From: Bifidobacterium breve
GTDB taxonomy: Bacteria; Actinomycetota; Actinomycetes; Nanopelagicales; Nanopelagicaceae
Assembly (NCBI GenBank): GCA_943324025.2
Contig: CALPKA020000005.1
Span: 1 to 12,037, forward strand
Direction of reading: 5' to 3'
DNA: 12,037 nt
The notes beneath the pieces are model-generated. The model made no database searches and was not told where the DNA came from. It saw only the letters and a list, made by a program, of their open reading frames with translations. The translations under genes and the position numbers were made by a program. Positions 1-7,495 of this stretch are shown here, in pieces. How positions within the stretch are numbered: position 1 is the first letter of the stretch; each line of letters starts with the position of its first letter.

Positions 1-1068
1 GTATTGCACTGGAGTTTTACTAAATTTGATCGGATTTGCAACAGATTTAACTCCTTCAATCTCTACAACCGGAGACAAACCAAGGGATGTGGCTAAATCA
101 AATGCTTCTTTAACATTATTAATCACCCCGGTTGGAATGTGAATATGTTGCAATTTATCCACCCAATACTCCGCACTCTTTGTGGAAAAGACTGAAGATA
201 ACCGCTCATTTAATGCAGTTAAATTCTCAACACGTAATTGATTGGTAGCAAATCTTTTATCACCAAGTAATTCTGGAGATACTATGCCAGCAAATTTAAT
301 AAATTGAGCGTCATTGCCAACTGCAACTATGAACTTCTTATCAGAGGCATCGTAAACTTGGTATGGCGCAATAGATGGATGAACATTTCCTAACGCCTTT
401 GGAATCACACCCCCTGATATATAGGCAGATGCTTGATTGACTAAAGCTGACAATGTTGAACTTAATAAATTCAACTCCACTTTTTGTCCAACACCTTGTT
501 CATCACGAGCTCGCAAGGCGGCTAATATTCCAATAACTGCATGTAAGCCTGTGATCACATCAACTAAGGCAACTCCAACCTTTGTTGGATCTGTTTCATC
601 CCCGCCAGTAATGCTCATTAATCCACTCATACCTTGCACCAATAAGTCATATCCAGGCAGCTTTGTGGCCTTATCAGATGTGCCAAATCCTGAAATTGAG
701 CAATAAATCAAATTTGGATTATTACTAATTAATTTTGAATAGCCAAGGTTGTATTTCTCCATGCCACCTGGACCAAAATTTTCAACCACCACATCGGAGG
801 AGTTAATTAACTCTAAAGCTTTTTGTTGATCAGATTCTTTTGATAAATCCAATGACAAACCTTGTTTATTGCGATTAACTGAAAGAAAGTATGTGGAGTC
901 CCCATTTGAATCAAATGGTGGCCCCCAACCACGAGTGTCATCACCACTTCCGGGACGTTCAACCTTAATTACCTCAGCCCCAAGATCGGCTAAAAGCATG
1001 GTTGCGTATGGGCCTGCCAGCACCCTAGAAAAATCAGCAATTTTAATCCCGGTTAATGGTGGATTCAT
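1..1068 (-). CDS. CaiB/BaiF family CoA-transferase, SUGCT-like (C-terminus off the window)
   Basis: This is a class III CoA-transferase, which moves coenzyme A from one acid to another in the cytoplasm. The visible part is 356 open codons from ATG at 1068; family members are usually about 390-400 residues, so only the C-terminal tail is missing. The N-terminus carries the family block DFSRVLAGPYATM, followed by ADLGAEVIKVERPG and GDDTRGWGPP. The expected catalytic aspartate is D170 in VALVDVITGLHA, and GNVHPSIAPYQVY lies further on. Blocks such as YFLSVNRNK, NLLSS and ATNQLRVEN read very like human succinyl-CoA:glutarate CoA-transferase (SUGCT), as recalled from memory. Its ATG overlaps the stop of the upstream fusion gene (ATGA), implying translational coupling in one operon. 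With a glutaryl-CoA dehydrogenase in the same window, activation of glutarate is the best guess. Formyl-CoA or other acid transferases cannot be excluded by eye. Confidence 0.9.
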   Translation of the reverse strand, partial: MNPPLTGIKIADFSRVLAGPYATMLLADLGAEVIKVERPGSGDDTRGWGPPFDSNGDSTYFLSVNRNKQGLSLDLSKESDQQKALELINSSDVVVENFGPGGMEKYNLGYSKLISNNPNLIYCSISGFGTSDKATKLPGYDLLVQGMSGLMSITGGDETDPTKVGVALVDVITGLHAVIGILAALRARDEQGVGQKVELNLLSSTLSALVNQASAYISGGVIPKALGNVHPSIAPYQVYDASDKKFIVAVGNDAQFIKFAGIVSPELLGDKRFATNQLRVENLTALNERLSSVFSTKSAEYWVDKLQHIHIPTGVINNVKEAFDLATSLGLSPVVEIEGVKSVANPIKFSKTPVQY

Positions 1069-4025
1069 TTCTTAGCGAGCCAATCACTTAAAACAGATAG
1101 GAGTAGATCGACATCATTTTTGGTAATCACAAGTGGCGGTTTGATTTTTAGCACATTGTTGTCTGGTCCATCGCAGGATAGAAGCACTCCCTTAGATAGT
1201 GCGAACTCCATTAAATCTGCAACCTCTTTTGTTGCAGGAGTTTTATCATCAATCATCATTTCAACGCCAATAAACAATCCACTGCCTCGAACATCTGAAA
1301 TTATTGGATACTTCTTTCCTAACTCTTTAACACCCAGGCGCAAGTACTCGCCCATATTCTTCGCATTTAGTTGAAGTTTTTGATCATAAACAACCTCAAG
1401 AACAGCTTGTCCAATTGCTGCACTTACTGGATTTCCGCCAAATGTATTGAAGTACTCCATGCCATTGTTAAATGATGCTGCGATTTCAGGAGTTGTTACC
1501 ACTGCCGCTAATGGATGACCATTTCCCAGTGGCTTACCTAATGTAACAATATCTGGGACAACGCCATGTAATTCAAAACCCCAGAACTTATCTCCCACCC
1601 TGCCCATACCGATCTGAACCTCATCACTAACACACACTCCGCCATTGGATCTAACTAATTTGTAAGCTGCTGCAAGGTAGCCATCTGGCAAAACAATTTG
1701 ACCTGCAGTACTTACAATCGATTCAGCAAAGAATGCAGACAAAGGTTGCTTTAAGCCTTTGATGGTTTTCTTAAGGTTTTCTATGTACTTGTCGGTGGCA
1801 TTTTTGCCGGTGAATTGGCCACGAAATAGATCTGGTAATTCAGCAACTCCAACATGGGAGGCCGCCCCTTGGCCACCTTTTCCAAGAAATTTATAAGGGC
1901 TAATTTCTACAACTGATTGAGTATGACCGTGATAACCATGGCGAAGTGCTACTACTGCTTTAGCTTTTGTATGCGCTCTAGCTAACCTAATCGCTAAATC
2001 ATTGGCTTCACTTCCACTGTTTACAAAGAAAATTACTGACAATGGATCAGGCATTGTGCTGGTTAAAGCTTTTCCATACTCAACGACCGATTGGTGCAGA
2101 TATCTTGTATTGGTGTTCAAAACAGACATCTGAGCTGCAGCTGCTGCAACCACTCTTGGATGACCATGGCCAACATGAGCTACGTTATTTACTAAATCCA
2201 AATAACTCTTGCCCTTTTCATCAAAGAGGTAAGCACCGGATCCGCTTACGATATTGATCGGTTTTTTGAAATTTAAGGAAAGATTTTGAGAGATTACAAC
2301 ACGTCTTTCACTTCTAATGCTCTCAGGCGAAATCTTCGCATGAGCATCTGTTCCATTAGGGATGCTAAGAATTAAGTTGGGATTTAATGAGATGCCGCGC
2401 CAAAGCGCAACCTCATCCCTAGGTGCAACACCATATATATCAATACCCATTCCGCACAGATCAGTTAGCAATTGAAAGTGAGTATGTGGGGGCCAGCCAA
2501 CATTTTCTTCCTCTTTACCCATTCGACCAACTAGTTCACCAGCTTTTATCTCCTTGCCAATTTTCCAGTTTGGCATTGAATCAATTGATAGATGCCCATA
2601 CAAAGTCCAGAAGTTAATACCAGTATCAGTTTTGTGTCGCAAAATTACTACTGGGCCATAATCCAAATGTGTTGAATTATTGTTAAACACTTCAATTACT
2701 CCATCAAGCGGAGCAAAAACCTCAGTTCCTGCCGGCATTCCAATATCAACACCTAAATGAAAGGTTCTAGCACTTGCAGCTTCAGGTTTGAATGCCTCAC
2801 CTTGATAAACATTACGATTTTCACAGTAGTAACCAATCGTTACATCCGCCCCGGTTTTTGCCATTAAATCTTCAATAGCGCTGGTGCTTCTAGGAATTTC
2901 AGGATTATCAAAAGACCAATTGATATAAACCCGCTTTAGATCATTGAAAGACTTCTTAAGGATATTGGCAGGCTTTGCAGTTAGCAGGAAATCTCTAATT
3001 GCCTTGGCATTTGGATTTGCCTCAAAACCGATTGCATTTCTCAATCTAAAGATCGCAAAATTCTTATCAAAGGCATCAATTAGCTTTAAAGTTCTTGGAA
3101 CATCATTTTGGCTAATAGATAAGTATTCATTTCCTGGGTTGTTACCTCTTTGAAGCGCAGCATTTGCCACACTTGAAGCCAAGCGAACCTTTACCAATTC
3201 TAGAAATATAGATAACTCATCAAGGGAAAGTGGGTTAATGCTGTGATAGCCACGAACAAAGGCGGCAATCTCTTTAACGGGATCCTCTGATTTAATCCCA
3301 ACATAGGCAGCTGCAACTGCTGCTCCAACAATTTTTGGTGCATAAATCATGTCACCAAAATCAATCAATGACAGAGTCTCAGATCCAACAATTATGTTGT
3401 AATCATTGCCATCATTATGAATAACCTGCTTTGGCAACTTTTTCAATTCTGGAACGATATTCTTTTGGAAATTAGTTAGTGTTTTTTCGACCAGTTTTCT
3501 TAACTCTTGATCTTCAATCTTTCCACTCCAACTAAGAATTTTTCCCGCTTGAAGCATGTTCCACATAAATGGGGCATTTAATGAATTCTTCTCAGTTTGA
3601 GTAATTTTCAATGAGGCTAATTTCTTATCCACGGTTGCGATAAGCCGACCCAACTGCTCGATTTCCTCGCCACTATGCGAGGCCGCATTTCCCCATGCCA
3701 CTCCATCATGAAAACTTAATAGCCTGGCATAACTACTCTTTGATACAGGGATAAGTGTTTTATTCTTCTTTGCTCCGATCACTGCCGGGGCGCAATGAAT
3801 TGAATTATCCTGAAGGAAGTTCAACACTTTATTTTGGAAATTAAGACTAGCCTTCAAAGTTGCATTAACCTCGGGGTAAATTTTTAAAACATAGGTTTTT
3901 TCACCTACCGCTTTGAAATTAACATCTCGCTCACTAGGCAGCGCTGATAGATCAGCTTTAATCCCCCAATTTGCCTGCAAAAGCTTCTTTGCTGCATTGG
4001 CATCTAAAGTAGTTTTATTCTTCAT
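1065..4025 (-). CDS. Trifunctional fusion: APH/HYKK-like kinase, M23 peptidase-like domain, class III PLP phospho-lyase/aminotransferase
   Basis: This 986-residue cytoplasmic protein has three domains. Residues about 1-350 form an aminoglycoside-phosphotransferase-fold kinase: ATP lysine near K48, catalytic loop HNDGNDYN (203-210, D205 and N210), and metal motif IDFGD (D222). Residues about 420-545 form an M23 (lysostaphin-like) domain with all usual metal and catalytic positions: H423 and D427 (HLGVD), H478 (YGH), and H514/H516 (HTH). Residues about 575-986 form a class III PLP enzyme with GSEAND (671-676), D801 in SDEVQIG and Schiff-base lysine K830 in [10 protein letters not shown]. That last motif, plus [13 protein letters not shown] and VLKIKPP, is characteristic of AGXT2L ammonia phospho-lyases (ETNPPL, PHYKPL) rather than ordinary transaminases. 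Kinase plus lyase suggests phosphorylation and then elimination of a hydroxy-amine such as 5-hydroxylysine or ethanolamine. The M23 role is unknown. The ATG directly follows the upstream TAA (TAAATG). Substrate is inferred. Confidence 0.93.
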   Translation of the reverse strand: MKNKTTLDANAAKKLLQANWGIKADLSALPSERDVNFKAVGEKTYVLKIYPEVNATLKASLNFQNKVLNFLQDNSIHCAPAVIGAKKNKTLIPVSKSSYARLLSFHDGVAWGNAASHSGEEIEQLGRLIATVDKKLASLKITQTEKNSLNAPFMWNMLQAGKILSWSGKIEDQELRKLVEKTLTNFQKNIVPELKKLPKQVIHNDGNDYNIIVGSETLSLIDFGDMIYAPKIVGAAVAAAYVGIKSEDPVKEIAAFVRGYHSINPLSLDELSIFLELVKVRLASSVANAALQRGNNPGNEYLSISQNDVPRTLKLIDAFDKNFAIFRLRNAIGFEANPNAKAIRDFLLTAKPANILKKSFNDLKRVYINWSFDNPEIPRSTSAIEDLMAKTGADVTIGYYCENRNVYQGEAFKPEAASARTFHLGVDIGMPAGTEVFAPLDGVIEVFNNNSTHLDYGPVVILRHKTDTGINFWTLYGHLSIDSMPNWKIGKEIKAGELVGRMGKEEENVGWPPHTHFQLLTDLCGMGIDIYGVAPRDEVALWRGISLNPNLILSIPNGTDAHAKISPESIRSERRVVISQNLSLNFKKPINIVSGSGAYLFDEKGKSYLDLVNNVAHVGHGHPRVVAAAAAQMSVLNTNTRYLHQSVVEYGKALTSTMPDPLSVIFFVNSGSEANDLAIRLARAHTKAKAVVALRHGYHGHTQSVVEISPYKFLGKGGQGAASHVGVAELPDLFRGQFTGKNATDKYIENLKKTIKGLKQPLSAFFAESIVSTAGQIVLPDGYLAAAYKLVRSNGGVCVSDEVQIGMGRVGDKFWGFELHGVVPDIVTLGKPLGNGHPLAAVVTTPEIAASFNNGMEYFNTFGGNPVSAAIGQAVLEVVYDQKLQLNAKNMGEYLRLGVKELGKKYPIISDVRGSGLFIGVEMMIDDKTPATKEVADLMEFALSKGVLLSCDGPDNNVLKIKPPLVITKNDVDLLLSVLSDWLAKK

Positions 4026-4949
4026 TTAAAACTTTCTATTTTTCAAAATAAATTCAGCAAGGGCAGCATCTTGGATTCCAAGTCCTACTGAGAAATAATA
4101 AATTACCTGGTCTTTATTATCTCTTCCACTGGTTTTGCCTGCATAGAGGGCGCCAATAGATTCAACTTCAGACCATTTACGATCGGCTAAGCCCAGAGCC
4201 ATCACAACTGACCCGGATTGTTCAGAAATAGTCTTAGCATCATCACCAAATACCTTATCAGCCAGAGCTAACACAGGAGCAGAAACCTCATGTCTGTTTG
4301 GCGCAAAAGATCCGATTGAGATGCAGGTGGTTCCAGGAGATAGATTCATATTGATCACCGGCTCAATTGAGTTGGTGCAGAGAAATACCAAATCACAATT
4401 ACCAATTACCGAAATATCCTTAGTGACCTCAACATCAAATCCGAAATCAATGTCAATGTCCACATTTGAAACACCGTAGATTTTCTCTGGATGAAAAATA
4501 CTCTGGGCCGCTCTTAAATGAGCTTGACCTTGGTGACCTAAACCAACGACCGCAATCCTTTTAACTTGATTACTCAATTCAGAGGCTGCTGCCATGCTTG
4601 CACTAACGGTTCGCCATTTAGTTACTGATTCACCATCCAGAAATAATTTAACACTTCCGGTTTGTGCATCGATTACTGAAACCATAGTTTGTACAACGGG
4701 AATATTTCGATTGGAGTTACTTGGAACTACCGTTCCGAACTTAACAATTGTTGGTCCCTCTTTAGAGGCTCTGGCAATGTAAGAAAATTGAGCATTTTCA
4801 TTTTGAGCCAAGATCGCCCGAGGCCCCATGACCGCTTCATTTAAAAAGAAGTTCTTAAATACCTGTCGTTGATTGTCGATGATTTTTTCGTATGTGCACA
4901 GTGAGTCAATCTCTTCGGCGCTAACAAAAGGGGTTTGTATAAGAGCCAT
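4026..4949 (-). CDS. Ornithine cyclodeaminase / mu-crystallin family protein
   Basis: This 307-residue NAD(P)-dependent enzyme belongs to the family that includes ornithine and lysine cyclodeaminases, alanine and arginine dehydrogenases, and ketimine reductases (mu-crystallin, CRYM). The family lysine is K70 in IVKFGT. The substrate-carboxylate arginine is R113 in KWRTVSASMAAA. A Rossmann nucleotide loop, VVGLGHQGQAH, sits at 134-144, and GSFAPNRHEV follows at 213-222. The length is normal for the family. It is the first gene of the minus-strand operon: its TAA touches the ATG of the kinase/phospho-lyase fusion. Known members act on cyclic imines such as piperideine-2-carboxylate or on basic amino acids, so a role in lysine, hydroxylysine or pipecolate metabolism fits the neighbours. 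The exact substrate cannot be read from sequence. The start at 4949 is supported by a -10 hexamer seven bases upstream. Confidence 0.9.
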   Translation of the reverse strand: MALIQTPFVSAEEIDSLCTYEKIIDNQRQVFKNFFLNEAVMGPRAILAQNENAQFSYIARASKEGPTIVKFGTVVPSNSNRNIPVVQTMVSVIDAQTGSVKLFLDGESVTKWRTVSASMAAASELSNQVKRIAVVGLGHQGQAHLRAAQSIFHPEKIYGVSNVDIDIDFGFDVEVTKDISVIGNCDLVFLCTNSIEPVINMNLSPGTTCISIGSFAPNRHEVSAPVLALADKVFGDDAKTISEQSGSVVMALGLADRKWSEVESIGALYAGKTSGRDNKDQVIYYFSVGLGIQDAALAEFILKNRKF

Positions 4950-4956
4950 ACCTCCT

Positions 4957-4962
4957 AGTGTA
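4957..4962 (-). promoter_or_regulatory. -10 box of a leaderless promoter for the minus-strand operon
   Basis: The hexamer TACACT reads on the minus strand seven bases before the ATG at 4949, which puts the transcription start at or next to the A of ATG. No clear -35 box is visible at the normal spacing. AGGAGG lies between this hexamer and the ATG but ends one base from the ATG, too close to act as a ribosome binding site for it. Confidence 0.6.
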
Positions 4963-4974
4963 GATAGAATTGCC

Positions 4975-4980
4975 TACAAT
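4975..4980 (+). promoter_or_regulatory. -10 box of a leaderless promoter for the GNAT gene
   Basis: TACAAT matches the -10 consensus at 5 of 6 positions and stands exactly six bases (aacgac) before the ATG at 4987. It decides the start codon: an upstream in-frame ATG at 4873 lies inside the divergent reductase gene and would bypass this promoter. No -35 box is obvious. This and the minus-strand promoter share a 37-base gap. Confidence 0.65.
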
Positions 4981-4986
4981 AACGAC

Positions 4987-5538
4987 ATGGAAAAGATCAC
5001 ACCCCGCAGGTTTGCGATCATTCAGATCACCAGCGCCGATCAGATAACCCCAAAGATGAAAACCTCGCTGGTAGAACTTTTAGCAGACTCGGTCGCCCAT
5101 AACTACTCCGTTGGATTTATGAATGACTCAACACCCCAAGATTATGAAGAGTTTTGGCAGCAAGAGTTTTCAAAAACGAAATCAAGTAACGGTATTTTTC
5201 TAGCTGTTGAAGGTGAGCAAGTTTTAGGTTCAGTTATCGTTACCCGTGAATCTCGAGCAAATGGAAAGCATCGAGGTGAGTTTCGTAAATTGCTAGTCCA
5301 CTCCTTAGCCCAAAAAATAGGGATAGGAAGCGCATTGGAACGAGCTGCTACTGAATATGCAAGATCGATAGGACTTTCACTTCTATTTCTAGATTCAGCA
5401 ACAAATTTTCTCGTTGAGGGAGTATATGAACAATGGGGTTGGAAGATGTCGGGTGAGATTCCACAGTATGCAAAAAACCCAGACGGGGAATTGGTCTCAA
5501 CCTGGTTTTTCTACAAACTTCTCAATACCGAGAAATGA
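4987..5538 (+). CDS. GNAT family N-acetyltransferase
   Basis: This is a 183-residue acetyl-CoA-dependent N-acetyltransferase of unknown substrate. The acetyl-CoA-binding motif A lies at about residues 101-116, with QKIGIG (109-114) in place of the classical R/Q-x-x-G-x-G/A, preceded by the strand RKLLVH. A central strand, GIFLAVEGEQVLGSVIV, fits the GNAT fold, and ERAATEYARSIG (118-129) supplies the helix after motif A. The C-terminal YEQWGW resembles the usual aromatic GF/GW end of the fold. The start at 4987 was chosen over the longer in-frame ATG at 4873 because a -10 hexamer lies six bases before it and the extra 38 residues would overlap the divergent gene. It is transcribed away from the reductase/fusion operon. 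A role in acetylating an amino-acid intermediate is possible but unsupported. Confidence 0.85.
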   Translation: MEKITPRRFAIIQITSADQITPKMKTSLVELLADSVAHNYSVGFMNDSTPQDYEEFWQQEFSKTKSSNGIFLAVEGEQVLGSVIVTRESRANGKHRGEFRKLLVHSLAQKIGIGSALERAATEYARSIGLSLLFLDSATNFLVEGVYEQWGWKMSGEIPQYAKNPDGELVSTWFFYKLLNTEK

Positions 5539-5550
5539 TTCTTGTGAGGT

Positions 5551-5556
5551 TAAACT
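5551..5556 (+). promoter_or_regulatory. -10 box of a leaderless promoter for the small membrane protein
   Basis: TAAACT is followed by exactly six bases (agttat) and then the ATG at 5563, the same geometry as at the neighbouring gene starts. It sits in the 24-base gap after the GNAT stop, so the small gene can be transcribed independently. No Shine-Dalgarno sequence is seen at a useful distance. Confidence 0.55.
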
Positions 5557-5562
5557 AGTTAT

Positions 5563-5778
5563 ATGAGATCTGGATTTATGTTTTTTTGGGCGGTCTTGGT
5601 TTCTGCCTACATGATGATCTCTTATCGCAATAAAGTTAAGGCTGATAAGAATTTAGTAAAAGTAAACTGGGACACCTACAAACTAAAACTTAGCCTTACC
5701 TGGTGGACCGGATTTTTGTGGGCTTCAGTAATTTTCACAATTTACTATCTAATAATCTCTGCAGGTTTAACCAACTAA
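5563..5778 (+). CDS. Small two-helix membrane protein, function unknown
   Basis: This is a 71-residue hydrophobic protein that I do not recognise. Two membrane segments are visible, at about residues 5-20 (FMFFWAVLVSAYMMIS) and 46-67 (WWTGFLWASVIFTIYYLI and following). They are joined by a basic loop rich in Lys and Arg (residues 21-45), so by the positive-inside rule the loop should face the cytoplasm and both ends the outside. There is no signal peptidase site or lipobox. A well-placed -10 hexamer six bases before the ATG supports a real gene and start. It follows the GNAT gene by 24 bases and ends one base from the stop of the convergent thiamine-enzyme gene. It has no clear link to the metabolic genes. 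Confidence 0.7.
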   Translation: MRSGFMFFWAVLVSAYMMISYRNKVKADKNLVKVNWDTYKLKLSLTWWTGFLWASVIFTIYYLIISAGLTN

Positions 5779-5779
5779 T

Positions 5780-7441
5780 TTACTGCTCATTCCACCTAGG
5801 GCTAGTGCTTTTTGGTGGGTAAATTTCATCTTTGATTAAAACTATTCCGGGAGCATTACTATTTGCTCGCATCTTTAAAATTTCAGATAAATTATCCAAA
5901 TCGGTCTCTGTAAACTCGATTCCAAATGAATCAGCTAGTTTTTTCCAATCAGGATTAAAAAGATTTACCCCTCGCTCCGGATGATTCATAACTAACTGAT
6001 CAAATCTAAGCATTCCGTAGCCGCCATCATCGTGGAGCAAAATTGTGAGTGGTAATTGTTCTTGTGCGACTGTGGCCAACTCTCCTAGACCAAATGCAAT
6101 TCCACCGTCGCCGCAAACAGTTAAGGTTGGAATTCCAGCAGCTGCTGGTCCAACACTTGCCGGTAAACCAAAACCTAAAGTTCCCCAACCAACTGGATAA
6201 GCAATTGAACGCTCGCCCCTGGCTCTTAGATATACACCTGTCCAATAGCCAGAAATTGCCATATCGCAAACTACATAATTCTGCTTTGGCCAACTCTTTT
6301 CAATTACATTAACTAATTTCATTCCCGCGCTGCCTTTATCGCTCTCAGCAATTCTCTTCCTACCCTGTTCACTTACACTCTCGATATCTATCCATTTCTG
6401 GCAGGAAGGCAGATTTAACAACTTGGTCGCAGTGGCAGCTAGATCTGAAGTTTTAACCACTAATTGAGCAGTTATATTACGAAGTGCAACTGTTGGGTCA
6501 GCGTCAAATAGAAGGATGGTTTTTGGAAAATTGATGCTCCAATTCTTTGTATTCATTCCATCTAGCTGTGAACCAAATACTAATAACGCTTCGCACTGTC
6601 CTAAAACCTCTTCACATTCTTTTTCATGCATTGGCAGATTAAAGTAATTTCTACTTGAGCTTGCTACACCCCTGCCTGCAAAAGATGTAAAGATCGGAGC
6701 GTTTAAATGCTCAGAAAGCTTTGCGATCTGCTCCCCAGCCCCTTGCGCTCCGCCACCTGCCCAGATTCCAATTTTAGAAATACCCGCCAAAGATTTCTTA
6801 ATCGCTTCAAAATCGATTGTTCTATTTCGCTCATTGGCTAGAAAATCACTGCAGCCTTTACTTGGGGCAGGAATTGGTTGATCAAATTCTTGATTCAATA
6901 TATCTGCCGGAACTCCAATATACCCAGCACCTGTTGGCGCCTGGCCAAGCATTTCGACAAAATCTACAACTGTTGAAATAGCCTCAAGTGCTGTAGTTGT
7001 GCTCTTAGATAAAACTAATTCTTTATTATTTATTTGTACTCGTTTTGCAAGGGGTGCGAATAAGGAGCTTTGATCATTCATTTCATGCAAAATGCCACGA
7101 GCACCAGATTCAACTCTATTTTTCATCGGCGTCTCAGATGAAATCAAAAGAAGTTGTGAACCTGATATCGCAGCTTCGCCAAAAGCACCCAGCGTATTTG
7201 CTGCACCAGGACCAGTTGTTGTTATAGCAACAGATAGTTTTCCTGTTGCCCTTGCTAGTCCGTCTGCTGCATAGACACAGCTTTGTTCATGTCTGACGCT
7301 AACAATTTCCGGTCTATTTTTTGAAAGTGCGTTCCAAAAGCCCAGGTTGTGTACGCCTGGAATACCAAATGCTTGCTTGACTCCTTGTTCGGCCAAAATA
7401 TCTAGTATTACCCCGGCAACGGTGCGCTTTGAGCCATCCAT
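5780..7441 (-). CDS. Thiamine-diphosphate-dependent enzyme, acetolactate synthase/2-oxo acid decarboxylase superfamily
   Basis: From ATG at 7441 this is a 553-residue cytoplasmic enzyme with the three-domain plan of acetolactate synthase and benzoylformate decarboxylase. The glutamate that activates the cofactor is in SVRHEQ (about residue 52), followed by AADGLARATGK and TTGPGAANT. The Mg-diphosphate motif starts with GDGG (about 444-447) and ends in HDDGGYGML (about 470-478), where the usual metal-ligand Asn of the NDGGYG form is Asp. There is no neighbouring small regulatory subunit, so biosynthetic acetolactate synthase is unlikely. In this context it might decarboxylate 2-oxoadipate or another C5-C6 2-oxo acid; that is inference. 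The in-frame TTG at 7447 is rejected because a -10 hexamer lies six bases before the ATG. The gene is divergent from the aldehyde dehydrogenase and convergent, with a one-base gap, with the small membrane protein. Confidence 0.88.
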   Translation of the reverse strand: MDGSKRTVAGVILDILAEQGVKQAFGIPGVHNLGFWNALSKNRPEIVSVRHEQSCVYAADGLARATGKLSVAITTTGPGAANTLGAFGEAAISGSQLLLISSETPMKNRVESGARGILHEMNDQSSLFAPLAKRVQINNKELVLSKSTTTALEAISTVVDFVEMLGQAPTGAGYIGVPADILNQEFDQPIPAPSKGCSDFLANERNRTIDFEAIKKSLAGISKIGIWAGGGAQGAGEQIAKLSEHLNAPIFTSFAGRGVASSSRNYFNLPMHEKECEEVLGQCEALLVFGSQLDGMNTKNWSINFPKTILLFDADPTVALRNITAQLVVKTSDLAATATKLLNLPSCQKWIDIESVSEQGRKRIAESDKGSAGMKLVNVIEKSWPKQNYVVCDMAISGYWTGVYLRARGERSIAYPVGWGTLGFGLPASVGPAAAGIPTLTVCGDGGIAFGLGELATVAQEQLPLTILLHDDGGYGMLRFDQLVMNHPERGVNLFNPDWKKLADSFGIEFTETDLDNLSEILKMRANSNAPGIVLIKDEIYPPKSTSPRWNEQ

Positions 7442-7447
7442 GTTCAA

Positions 7448-7453
7448 ACCATA
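7448..7453 (-). promoter_or_regulatory. -10 box of a leaderless promoter for the thiamine-enzyme gene
   Basis: On the minus strand TATGGT is followed by six bases (ttgaac) and then the ATG at 7441. This geometry makes the ATG, not the TTG three bases after the hexamer's end, the likely start: a transcript starting about seven bases after the hexamer would not contain the TTG. No convincing -35 box is seen. Confidence 0.55.
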
Positions 7454-7483
7454 TCGGCATTTTCCAATTTTGCTTATCTGAGA

Positions 7484-7489
7484 GAGAAT
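7484..7489 (+). promoter_or_regulatory. Possible weak -10 box before the aldehyde dehydrogenase
   Basis: GAGAAT matches the -10 consensus at 4 of 6 positions and lies six bases (gagccc) before the ATG at 7496. The purine run GAGAGAGA just upstream could instead act as a weak ribosome binding site. The 54-base gap shared with the divergent thiamine-enzyme gene holds no other clear promoter, and I see no palindromic operator in it. Confidence 0.3.
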
Positions 7490-7495
7490 GAGCCC

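Noticed and set aside
437..706. Open frame on the plus strand within the CoA-transferase gene
   Set aside because: It is the complement of a well-supported coding frame, with no promoter or family resemblance; the same holds for the other antisense frames inside the large genes.
4873..4986. Longer N-terminus for the GNAT protein from the ATG at 4873
   Set aside because: It would lie antisense inside the reductase gene and upstream of the -10 hexamer at 4975-4980; the added residues do not look like the family.
5776..5782. Terminator between the convergent genes at 5778/5780, and likewise at 11422/11426
   Set aside because: Gaps of one and three bases leave no room, and no GC-rich hairpin followed by a T run was seen around them.
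5780..7441. Biosynthetic acetolactate synthase (ilvB)
   Set aside because: No small subunit follows, the metal motif is atypical, and the neighbours are catabolic.
1..7441. Oxalate degradation by formyl-CoA transferase plus oxalyl-CoA decarboxylase
   Set aside because: The CoA-transferase reads closer to SUGCT, the two genes are not adjacent, and the rest of the locus points to C6 amino acids and glutaryl-CoA.
7442..7447. TTG start for the thiamine enzyme at 7447
   Set aside because: The -10 hexamer ends directly before the TTG, so the transcript would start after it; ATG at 7441 is at the standard distance.
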